From the NCBI GenBank assembly GCA_036925085.1, contig JAUPFP010000021.1, forward strand, positions 3,188,027 to 3,252,026: a stretch of 64,000 nt of DNA. Direction: 5' to 3'. This stretch comes from Brachycybe producta. Taxonomy: Eukaryota; Arthropoda; Diplopoda; Playtdesmida; Andrognathidae. The notes beneath the pieces were generated by a model. It worked only from the letters and a program-made list of their open reading frames with translations, made no database searches and was not told the origin of the DNA. Position 1 is the first letter of the stretch, and each line of letters starts with the position of its first letter. This document shows, one piece after another, positions 11,701 through 21,900 of the stretch. Both the position numbers and the translations under genes were made by a program.

Positions 11701-14328
11701 GGTTGGTTATCATACTCTTGACCATCCCAATAATGTTTGTAACCACAACTACAGTGACTACTTTCAGCTACCGACTTTGTTCGATCTCCATTTCGATATT
11801 GAACGCTCCCATCTCCATTCACCAATCGAATCTGTGACCTGAAATGAGAACACGATGTAAAAGCATAAGGTAAAGAAACATGTCATACTTAATAACACTT
11901 ACCCTTGACACCAAGTGCACTTTTCGAAGTTAGATTCTTTGCCTTTGGGAACGAGTTCGTCGGCTTCTGGATCGTACGAACAAACAACGCCTACGAATGA
12001 AATACACCGATTAAAACCTACGATCCAAATCTCTCTATATATATATATATTCGGAACAAGAAGTCACACCATAATGAAGAGGAAACGAGTACATCTTATC
12101 CGGTTGTAATTGTCCATGTTGTTGTTCCGCAAGAGTATACAGTGCACCGCCCTTTCGAAACCATTCCGGGACTAGCCTCTGTTCGCAAATGGCGTTACAT
12201 AAGAGGCAGACGTAAAGACGTTTCTCTTGAACTGCCTTTTGAGTCGCCTCCAACACGTCCCTTAGTTTGGCTCCAACGAATCCTATGAGTAAATAAGTAA
12301 TGAATAAGTTCAAGAGTTTTTCGGAATATTTAATCTTTTTCTCCAACCAGTTCGTTTATAAATGTAATGATGGACGTCGGCAACGAGAGATGGATGAACG
12401 GCATAATGACCAACAAAAACTTCTTCCATTGCAGAAGCAAGTCTTAATATGTAACTATCCTATTTTTTAGAGAGAGAAAAATACCGGTTTTTTAAAAGCA
12501 ATTTATGAAAAAAAAATTTTAAAAATTACTAAAAACTAGAAGGGTAAAATAGTCAATAGTGATGAAGGCCAAAATCTTCATGCAAATAAAAATTTAGTAA
12601 AATGACCAATTGTTTTTAGAAATTGTGTAAATTATGCAAATAGAAAATGAATTTTAAAAAATGCAAAATATGCAAAGAAATTGTTCATTTTTATGCTAAG
12701 AAAAAAAATTCTATTATGTAATAAAAGCACAATTAATTTAATAACTTTTGGCCTTAAAAATGATACTTTTATAATGATATTGTTCAAAATAAACTTTTTA
12801 TAAAGACCTTCATTTTAATCATTTAGTTTTTTTTTTTTTTTCAAAAAAATTTCAAAATTCTTTCGTAAGCTGCTTTTGCATCAGGTCGAAAAATGGCAAA
12901 ATTCAAACCTGAAGACACTTGTCACCACCGATTACACAATATCCCTCTTCTTCGAACTCTATGTACCGATCGACAAGAATATTCGGCACACCCCAAGCTT
13001 TTGGCACGAGCATACGCGGCAATCGTGGCAACGGACCTATAAAACACAAACAAAACCAGATGATTAAAAGTGAGTTGGATCAGATTAGCCAAAGTTAATT
13101 CTGAACTGTTCTTGATTCCGACGAGTGGTATGTAGTGATTACGTCCGTTACTACTCCAAGCGATACACAAAGGCTTATTCAGTTCTCCGTTTCGACCGCG
13201 ACAGTCGTGAGGATCGATGAAAGCCGGTAAAAACGTAGCTACGACAAAAAAAACCAGCTCGTTATCATTTATTTTTCATAGGTTTCATGTAAAAACTAAT
13301 CATTCTACCGGCATAATCGGCCGAACTTTGCATTCCACTGAGAGAATCTAGAAGTATGATCGGCCGCTTTAGAACGTTTGCTAATCCAAACACGTGGATG
13401 TTACGCAGACCGAGTAATTCACCATCTGGAGGCTCGAAATAAGGACTACATTCGTCTACAATGACTTTCCACTCGGAAACATCCACGAAATCGCCGAAAA
13501 CAGACTAAATAAACAAGAAAAACGATTTTATTGATTAATTTGAATAGCAAAAAGTATTTCAATCGTTATTAACGTAAATCATTACTTTATATCGTTCTAG
13601 ATTCGAAATGAAATGTTCCTTAAGGCTGCTTCTAAGCGGATGCCAAAAGAGTTCGCGTCCGACGAGAGCTCTCGAAATGGCGTGAACGAGACAATGACCA
13701 TCTCCATCAGCATGGATCGGAATCAATCGTTCCTCATCTCCGTTGTGGATCCGTATCGTTGCCAACGTATCCGAAAGATAGGCCGAACTGCCCGAAACGT
13801 CACGGCCGTAACCGACGACATCGACGTGTTCGGAATCGATAAGAAAACAACGATCACCGAGAACGGAACAGTCGAAGATGTCACCTTGATTTAAATCTTT
13901 GAGAAGCCTGGACTTTCCCGTCCTCTTGTCCATTCCATATCTGAAATGATAATAAACAGAAAGAAAAGACTCATAAACGAGTTATTGTTTTTCGTTAAAT
14001 CGACGGATTGAAACCTTGTTAACAAATGAGAAAGCAATTTGCAGTGGTAGTTTGAGAGTCCGAGTACTTTCACCGTCTCCGTCCCTCGTTTAGGAACCGT
14101 TTTACCGAGCAGAACACTTTTTAACATGTTGTGAAAGGCCACATTTGGATCTGTCACCTCCTGCAACTCCCTCAGAGATTTCTGTTCGTGTCTCTGACCA
14201 CAATTGGTGCATTCGATACTGGATTCGTAAGCTGGAAACACCAGTTTTGTCTGACAGCCCATATCTGGACACAGTCCACTGTAGACACGATAGGAGCATT
14301 GGTTTGAAGATCCTTTAGTGCTCAACAT
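8709..14328 (-). CDS. VCPIP1: Deubiquitinase VCPIP1 (VCIP135)
   Basis: OTU-family cysteine protease that acts with p97/VCP in Golgi and ER reassembly. Minus-strand exons: 14328-14015, 13940-13586, 13504-13309, 13238-13107, 13036-12909, 12459-12348, 12282-12070, 11990-11903, 11838-11695, 11627-11494, 11084-10918, 10835-10695, 10621-10520, 10451-10067, 10000-about 9524, a tentative 46-base exon 9455-9410, and 8997-8709. Together they give 1140 residues (human 1222). Seen: N-terminal zinc-ribbon cysteines (C20, C25, C40, C43); OTU motif HADGDGHCLVHA with nucleophile C188; catalytic H323 in SNGRNHYIPLVG; later blocks WFQYESDPMLNSNVYEV and GLVDGKHC; and a ubiquitin-like (UBX-like) region from about residue 735. 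The start is the first in-frame ATG after an upstream in-frame stop. The long proline-rich N-terminus of mammals is missing. Introns carry family A elements at 11125 and 12525. Confidence 0.95.
11125..11450. mobile_element. Family A foldback in a VCPIP1 intron
   Basis: Well-preserved copy: left end TTTTAAAGTGTAAACTCC, inner arms GAAACTAGAAGGGCGGCTGA and CTACCCATTCTAGTTTCC, between the exons ending at 11494 and starting at 11084. Confidence 0.75.
12525..12850. mobile_element. Family A foldback, decayed copy in a VCPIP1 intron
   Basis: Only ACTAAAAACTAGAAGGGTAA and a TTCAAAATAAACTTTTTATA segment are recognisable; an AT-rich stretch lies between them. Confidence 0.4.
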
Positions 14329-14639
14329 TGTCACATTCTTTTTTTCTTATTATCAATCTATATTAGGCCTAAAACTGAAGATGAAATTACAAACAAACAA
14401 ACAAAAAAAACGTTATTTTCGATTTCCTTTAGCTCTCAGTTTCTCATTTACTCAAAAATCTACTTACAAATAACAAAATCCGACCACTTCACACCTTCAT
14501 TTCATGCATATGCTTCTAAATCAGCAATAACTACCGAATTTTTAATTTGTTTAGAAGCGAAGAAATACACTATAAACATGTAAACAAACGCTTATGAGCA
14601 TTTTACCATTGACATACATTTCTTCAGGTAAATAACAGA

Positions 14640-14798
14640 TGCGCATGCGTGATTTCATTACAATCATACATTTGTGTGTCAAATTGTGTGTCCAATATCG
14701 TTATGGTAACACATATCGATACATATCGATTGTCAAAATAGGTATATAGTTATTTGTGACGTCACGTGTTTATTATAATATACCTAAATATGACGTCA
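14640..14798 (-). promoter_or_regulatory. Candidate VCPIP1 promoter motif cluster
   Basis: Within 480 bases upstream of the VCPIP1 ATG are an NRF1-like TGCGCATGCGT (14640-14650), a DRE-like TATCGATA (14714-14721) with a near repeat TATCGATT (14724-14731), and two CRE-like TGACGTCA palindromes (14757 and 14791). The motif names come from known vertebrate and fly factors; their use here is inferred. Confidence 0.4.
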
Positions 14799-15205
14799 CA
14801 ATTATATAGATTACTATGCATGAGTGTGGGATGTCACCGATTAATCAACGCCTGAGTCATTAAATAAATATCGTTGTCAATTTGTTTACCTATTTTACAG
14901 AAAGAGGGCGCTGTGTTAAAATAATTATTTAATAATATATGGCACGCGCAAGATAAATTTATAAAGCTAAAGCTGTAAAACAACTTCAATTTTAGAAAAA
15001 AAAACGCCCAAAGTAAATAAATAATAATCTGCTTTTTGAAGCTAGAAAAAAAGTCATCTTAAAATGTCATTCATTTTTTTTATATGTACATTGAGCCGTA
15101 TTGTAACTGGAGCACTAAGTACAGCTTGCGCCATCTATTGTCTACACTCAGTTTTGGCACGAAATGCTCCACATAAAGCGCTCTTAGTTACGTGGCTCTT
15201 AGTCA

Positions 15206-15398
15206 CAGGCATGTAAAGACAGGGAAATACAGTCGTTTGCGTCGCCCGTTTATGAACGTCAAACTAAATATCAACCAATTGGAAATTGAAAAGGGCGTGG
15301 CTGGTGCCATCAGACCACATAACAAACCAATTAGAAACTGCAGGTCCTCATAAAAGGGGCGGGGCAAACGACTGTATCTTACTGTCTTTACTTGCCTG
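15206..15398. mobile_element. Family B foldback, copy 1 (CAGGCATG end type)
   Basis: Ends CAGGCATGTAAAGACAGGG and CTGTCTTTACTTGCCTG, with GC-box sequence GGGGCGGGGC near the right arm. Confidence 0.7.
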
Positions 15399-15749
15399 TT
15401 TTCAGGTTGGTAGAGAGTCTAAGAAGAGAGAGAAGAGAGAAGAATCTAACCTAACCCAACACTAACCCACTAACCTAACCTAACAGTAACCCATTAACCT
15501 TTATACACTTTATACATGGACTCTAAGTAATAGTTGATTGTAGCGCCCCTGTCTTCAAACATTTGAAACATTAATTAAAAAAGTTCTATGTTAAAAATCC
15601 TATACCTCAAAAAAAAGTTTTTGCTTTTTGGCAAAATTTTTTTAACGGAGACGGTGGCTCCATCTACTTTGGTGGAATTTTTTTAAATTTTATTTTAGGA
15701 AACATTCAAAGTTGGGAAGGTTCCTAAGTATAATTTATTAATTTTGTTG

Positions 15750-15835
15750 CCACAGTTGTCAGTTTAGGTGTGTTGGTAGCATCTCTGCCTTGTGGACTTG
15801 TGGTCACTGGTTCAAACCTGACTAGGTGTGCTTTG
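15750..15835 (+). repeat. tRNA-like SINE segment, array unit 1
   Basis: GTTTAGGTGTGTTGGTAGCA resembles a tRNA D-arm/A-box, and GGTTCAAACC at 15809-15818 is a B-box. It lacks a foldable complete tRNA. Confidence 0.55.
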
Positions 15836-16564
15836 TCATTTACTTTGTATTATATATATTGAAATTTTTAAAATATACAATTGACTGACGTTTAAGAGAA
15901 TAACCAATAGATGGCGCCAGCAATATCCATTAAAAAAATTTGCCAACATTTGGCTGAAGAAAGTTTTTACAGTCTATTTTTTTTAATAAATTACAGATAA
16001 GTGGCGTTGTCTAATGGAGTTGCTGGTGCCATCTATTGGTTATTTTTTAAACTTGCCATTAGGACTGTGTGCCTCAAGCGAAAACGCCACGAATCCATAT
16101 GTTAGGGTACACACCTCTATTTGCCATGTGCTATATGAAATATTCAATTTTGGTATTGGGCGTCTATTTTTTCATTTTTATTTCCAATTTTTAATTTTCG
16201 AAAATATATGGGCCTAAAAAGGCCCTTTTGAAACCTTTTCAAATTGTTCAGGTCTTATGTCAAGGTTGGTATACTGTATAGAGAAGAATCTAACCTAATG
16301 CAACACTAACCCACTAACCTAACACTTTATACATGGACTCTATGTAATAGTTGATTGTAGCGCCCCTGTCTTCAAACATTTGAAACATTAATTAAAAAAG
16401 TTCTATGTTAAAAATCCTATACCTCAAAAAAAAGTTTTTGCTTTTTGGCAAACATTTTTTAATGGAGACGGTGGCTCCATCTACTTTGGTGGAATTTTTT
16501 TTAATTTTATTTTAGGAAACAGTCAAAGTTGGGAAGGTTCCTAAGTATAATTTATTAGTTGTGC

Positions 16565-16650
16565 TGTTGCAGTTGTTGGTTTAGCTCTGTTGGTAGCACC
16601 TCTGCCTTGTCCACTTGTGGTCAGTAGTTCAAACCTGGGCAGTTTCGCTT
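16565..16650 (+). repeat. tRNA-like SINE segment, array unit 2
   Basis: TTTAGCTCTGTTGGTAGCAC is the copy closest to a real tRNA A-box; AGTTCAAACC at 16626-16635 is the B-box. An expanded TA microsatellite follows. Confidence 0.55.
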
Positions 16651-16661
16651 TTTTTTTTTTT

Positions 16662-16704
<43 letters not shown>

Positions 16705-17419
16705 AATTTTTAAAATATACAATTGACTGATGCTTAAAAAAATAACTAATAGATGGCGCCAGCATCTCCATTGAAACAATTTGCCAACATTTGCCTGAAG
16801 AAAGTTTTTACAGTCTATTTTTTTAATAAATTACAGATATAAGTGGCGTTGTCTAATGGAGACGCTAGTGCCATCTATTGGTTATTTTTTAAACTTGCCA
16901 TGTGCTATATGAAATATTCAATTTTGGTATAGGCCCCATAGGGCGTCCCAATCTTAGTTTTTTCAGACGTATGAATAGTATTATCTATGGATATAGACTG
17001 CATGGAATACAGTGTTAACATTTTTTCATTTTTAATTTTCGAAATTACATGGGCCTTTTTAGGCCCTTTTGAGCCCTTTTCAAATTGTTCAGGTCTTATG
17101 TCAAGGTTGGTAAAGAGAAGAATCTAACCTAACACTAACCCACTAACCTAACACTAACCCATTAACCTAACACTTTATACATGGACTCTATGTAATACTT
17201 GATTGTAGCGCCCCTGTCTTCAAACATTTGAAACATTAATTAAAAAAGTTCTATGTTAAAAATCCTATACCTCAAAAAAAAGTTTTTGCTTTTTGGCAAA
17301 ATTTTTTTAATGGAGACGGTGGCTCCATCTACTTTGGCTGAATTTTTTTTAATTTTATTTTAGGAAACATACAAGGTTGGGAAGGTTCCTAAGTAGAATT
17401 TATTAATTTTGTTGTCACA

Positions 17420-17505
17420 GTTGTCAGTTTAGGTGTGTTGGTAGCATCTCTGCCTTGTGGACTTGTGGTCAGTGGTTCAAACCTGAGTAGGTGTGCTTTG
17501 TCATT
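17420..17505 (+). repeat. tRNA-like SINE segment, array unit 3
   Basis: Same arrangement as unit 1, with B-box GGTTCAAACC at 17474-17483. Confidence 0.55.
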
Positions 17506-18294
17506 TGCTTTTTTTTTATATATTTTGAAATTTTTAAAATATACAATTGACTGACGTTTAAGAGAATAACCAATAGATGGCGCCAGCATATCCATTAAAA
17601 GAATTTGCCAACATTTGGCTGAAGAAAGTTTTTACAGTCTATTATTTTTTTTTAATAAATTACAGATAAGTGGCGTTTTCTAATGTAGAGCCCTAGATAG
17701 GGCTCTAGTCTAATGGAGATGCTGGTGCCATCTATTGGTTATTTTTTAAACTTTCTATTAGGACTGTTTGCCTCAAGCGAAAACGTCACCGATCCATATG
17801 TTAGGGTAGACACCTCTATTTGCCATGTGCTATATGAAATATTCAATTTTGGTATGGGGCGTCCATTTTTTCATTTTTATTTCCAATTTTTAATTTTCGA
17901 AATTATATGGGCCTAAAAAGGCCCTTTTGAGCCCTTTTCAAATTGTTCAGGTCTTATGTCAAGGTTGGTTTACCATATAGAGAAGAATCTAACCTAACCC
18001 AACACTAACCCACTAACATAACCTAACCTAACTAACCCATTAACCTGACAGTTTATACATGGACTCTATGTAATAATTGATTGTAGCGCCCCTGTCTTCA
18101 AACATTTCAAACATTAATTAAAACAGTTCTATGTTAAAAATCCTATACCTCAAAAAAAAGTTTTTGCTTTTTGGCAAAATTTTTTTAATGGAGACGGTGG
18201 CTCCATCTACTTTGGCTGAATTTTTTTTAATTTTATTTTAGAAAACATTAAAAGATAGGAAGGCTCCTAAGTATAATATTTTAGTTGCATTGAT

Positions 18295-18385
18295 GCAGTT
18301 GTCTGTTTGGCTGTGTTGGTAGCGTTTCTGCCTTGTGATCTTGTGATTTTGTGTTCATGGGTTCAAACCTTCGCAGTTTCTCTTT
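18295..18385 (+). repeat. tRNA-like SINE segment, array unit 4
   Basis: Diverged: TTTGGCTGTGTTGGTAGCG and B-box GGTTCAAACC at 18360-18369. The array ends just downstream. Confidence 0.5.
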
Positions 18386-18619
18386 TATTTTTAACATATT
18401 TAAATTGTTAAAATAAATATTAATATATTTATTATTAAAATCCTGTCACGTGTGGTTGGCAGCGTAGCCTAAATGATTAAAGCGTCTAGCCCTGAACCAA
18501 TGTTGTAGTCCTTGTGTTTGCACTATAGTTTTTGCTCAATACGTTTGAACAACGGCGCGAACCTGAGCGAAAAATATTGTGCGAAATGTCCCAAACGGGC
18601 TTCCATAAATAATCGTTGA

Positions 18620-18677
18620 TATCGATATTTTAAATAATTGTTGTTATCGATATTTTAAATAATCGTTGTTATCGATA
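18620..18677 (+). promoter_or_regulatory. Triple TATCGATA cluster upstream of PPP1R2
   Basis: TATCGATA occurs at 18620, 18645 and 18670 at an exact 25-base spacing, within a short tandem repeat of the type AATCGTTGTTATCGATATTT. It ends about 295 bases before the PPP1R2 ATG. The octamer equals the fly DREF site; function here is inferred. Confidence 0.45.
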
Positions 18678-18971
18678 TTTTTGGTTATTGTTGCCGTAGA
18701 TTGAAAGTAAAAACCGCACGTGTTTGCATCTTCGTATCCGTAATTGCAAGACCCTTCAAACGACGTCACTCTACTGCTTTTTACATTACACGCGGAAGTC
18801 AGTTATATACGAATGTATGCAGATACGGAAGTTGCGTAACTTCAGTATTGAATTACTACAGAGATTTCTTCTCGTTTTTTCATTTCTCTCTTTTCAGGAT
18901 CAGTCCATTCATTTGATAATTGTAAGTGAATGAGGCTTGAAGAAGAGGAGGGATTGGGAAGCGGCTTGAAG

Positions 18972-21900
18972 ATGGCGGACGGAATGTGGAAGGCGCCGAA
19001 AAAGGGAATTTTAAAAAGTTCATCAAGTTTTGAGAAACCAGAACCTTATCGATGGTAAATATTTTAATTTAATCGTGTAATAATGTCTGTCATTAATGAG
19101 AATTCGTTCGTTTTAATTCGTTGAAATCATTTGTTTGAATGCCAGAAGAAGAAAAAACGTGTTGCTCCTTCCTTGTATCGTGTTTTTTTTTTTTGGTTGG
19201 GGGGGAGGACTGAAGTCACTGAATGTGACTTGAGTTCGAGGAGGAGGAGGGAGGGGGCCCTTTGCTATGACTGCGCGCCGCTTCAGGGTCGCACGAGGTG
19301 AGGCTGATAGATGAAACAGGGGGGCACACGATGACGTAATCTTATCTGTTTATAAGTGACTCATATGATGCAATCGGGGGGGGGGGGGGGGGAGTGTGCG
19401 TGTGGCTCGTGCCTGAGCGTTTTTTTTTTAATTAATATTTTGACTTCAATGAGAGTACAGGGTGTGTCAGAAGAAGTTATAATCTGTACAAATACAGGGT
19501 GTATCAGAAATTGTGAAAAATGTTTTTTTTTTTCTGTGTGTGGAATTTAGAGCAAAATGGCCATTCTTTCTATTAGGAACCGCTAGACTTTCAAGTTAAG
19601 GTGGTTTATAAACAGGTAATAATTGAACTCTTGATTAGAATTCTGTCGTTCAGAAGAGAAACTTGGAAAAAGTGTTTTAAAAACTAGAAGGGTTGCTCCA
19701 ATCACTTAAAAGAGTAATTTTTATGTTTTTGATATCTTTCAAAATAAAACTTTTTATAGATAAAAAAAAATTAATCATCTGCTTACGGATGTGTCATTTT
19801 CAAACGCGCATAGAAAGCTTATTTTGAAAGACATCAACATTAAAATATACTTTTAAGTAATTGAACTACCATTCTAGTTTATAATACACATTTTCTTCAT
19901 TTTTTTTTTACCTAAAAGAGCGAATCATACTGAAAAGAGTCCAAGAGGTGTTTAAACTACCCTTTTTAAGGCTATGTGGCTGCACAGTCACCTGTATAGA
20001 GGCTAATTCGATATAATTTCTTCCGAATTTAAAAGTTTCATTGTAAATTTTGATAAATTCTTTTGATTAGAAGCCGCTTCTAGCCTCTATTTATGAGCTC
20101 GTACAGCTTTTTTTGACTGACGCGTTTTCAGCGCAACTTATTATTACAATTATTGAGTCAGTCTCTTGGCTTAGAGAGAGAGAGAGAGGCTAACGACGGT
20201 TTCTAATCGACAAAAATGACTCTTAAAATCCGTATAAATAAATTACTCGGCTAAATATAATCATTGGGATTTTGGTTCTTTTTTTTTTTTTTGATTCCTT
20301 TTTGTCTGTTAAAATGTCAACCTGTTTTTAATCTCTTTTATTTTGTGTGATTCGGCTTCCTTTTTTTCATTTATCGATCCTTATTCGAAGACGGATTATT
20401 ATTATTACCTTTTAATATGATTCTTGTTATCATTTATCATATAGTAGAACAGGCATAATATATATATATCTTATATTATTAGGAGAGAGGGAGAGAGAAA
20501 TTGATTTTTGGTTTGTAGGTTTTGTTGTTGAAAAATGAGAGACTTTGAAGTTCTTGTTTTTCTATTGATTTGTGTCTCTCTCTCTCTCTCTCCTGTGTAT
20601 ATCTGAATGGACACTTTTCATTCTCCTCCTCTTTTCTCATCTTCAAGTCACAGTTTTCTCCCATTATGGTTAAGTGTATGAAAACTAGAAAGTCCTTTAT
20701 TTAATTGGGTTTTTATATAAAAAGTCAAGTAGTTTTTTATGTATTTTAGTCCCTTTTCAATAATTTGGAATATTTATTAGTATATTTATTAGATATATAT
20801 CTCAAGAGTTGCCTGAAAGCATAATAAATCTTTCAATTTCGTTATTGCAGCTCAGAATATTGGATCCGGATTTGAAAAAAAATTCTCAAGAACAAAACTT
20901 GAAACTTCATCTTGAACCCTCATGAAAAAAAAAATCTCCATTCAAGTTGTATATATAAATATAGTTGCCTCTCAGTAAGGTGAAGCTTGTGACGTCAGAA
21001 GAGGATGACAACAAATATTGCTGCCATTTAGTTTTTGATAGAAAAAAAAATGGACGATGAAAGCAAATTGTTCTTGGTTTTAATGTGTGTACTTAAAGCC
21101 TCGTTTTCACGATGATAGTTATCACGATAGTTGCTGTCATGAGAGCAGCAACTATCGCGAGAACTATCATCGTGAAGACCACATGATAGTCAACTATCAC
21201 ACACAGGCATTTAGAAATCGGAACGACCAGAAGTTGGCTCCGCCCTTTTTATGACGACCGAGAACTTCTAATCGGTTTGTTGTGTGGTTCGACGTTGAAA
21301 AGGGCGGAGAGCATGTGACGTCAGACTACATAACCAACCAATTAGAAGTTGCCGATCGTCATAACAAGGGTGGGGAGCCAACTTGTGTTCGTCCCGATTT
21401 CTAAATGCCTGTCTAGCACACTGTTGCGATAGTACTATCACAACTATCTCGTTTTAGTAGATAGTACTGTCGCGTCCACTTATAGGGAAATATCCACTTT
21501 GTAGGGATATTTGGCTTCTAGAGGGAGAGAGAGAGACAACACTGTTGTTGACTCAATGATATCCTGTGAAGTAGACGTCACACTTGTCATGTGACAGACA
21601 ACTATCACGTTACTTCAAGACATGTAGACAGTTGCTATCGTGAGAGTGAGAACTATTGCAACTTTCATGACAGCTATACTCTCACGATAGAACTGTCTCC
21701 ACCGTGAAAACGAGGCTTAATGAGTACTACTCTCGAACTCTCAATTAATTCTATCTTTCAGGTGCAAAAAAAAAAAAAAAATGAAGAGAAAAATGAAGCT
21801 TTTGTTCATAAAACATTTTAAAAGAATATCAAAAAGTTCAAAACCTGCGATTTTTAACTTTTTAAAATGATTTAATTAATATTTCATATTCGATTTTTAG

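Larger units (their letters stand above)
15405..18420. repeat. Tandem array of a ~0.82-0.88 kb unit, about 3.5 copies
   Basis: The marker CATCTACTTTGG recurs at 15661, 16478, 17326 and 18204, spacings of 817, 848 and 878. Units start near GGTTGGT at about 15405, 16264, 17104 and 17963. Each unit has, in order, a CCTAA-rich tract, a unique-looking segment with GCGCCCCTGTCTTCAAAC, a tRNA-like SINE segment, and a right part containing GCGCCA(G/T)C and CTATTGGTTATTTTTTAAAC. Similar 60-75 residue open frames recur in successive units and are artefacts of the array. The last unit is truncated. Confidence 0.85.
14329..18971. other. Divergent intergenic region between VCPIP1 and PPP1R2
   Basis: The VCPIP1-proximal part (14329-14900) holds promoter-like motifs: TGCGCATGCGT at 14640, TATCGATA at 14714, and TGACGTCA at 14757 and 14791. 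A family B element lies at 15206-15398 and a ~0.85 kb tandem array at 15405-18420. Three TATCGATA repeats lie at 18620-18677, before PPP1R2. Open frames inside the array recur in each unit and are not genes. Confidence 0.6.

Noticed and set aside
14329-14334. Upstream non-ATG start for VCPIP1
   Set aside because: It begins with GTG; the first in-frame ATG is at 14328, after an in-frame stop.
15460-15510. CCTAA runs as a true interstitial telomere
   Set aside because: Runs are short, irregular and part of a repeated unit; kept only as a telomere-like tract.
16014-17916. Similar 67-residue frames at 16014-16217 and 17713-17916, and minus-strand frames at 16541 and 17389
   Set aside because: They fall at the same place in successive units of the tandem array and have no domain or conserved coding pattern.
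18455-18540. tRNA gene at GTAGCCTAAATGATTAAAGC
   Set aside because: An A-box-like segment only; no B-box at the right distance and no cloverleaf. At most a SINE fragment.
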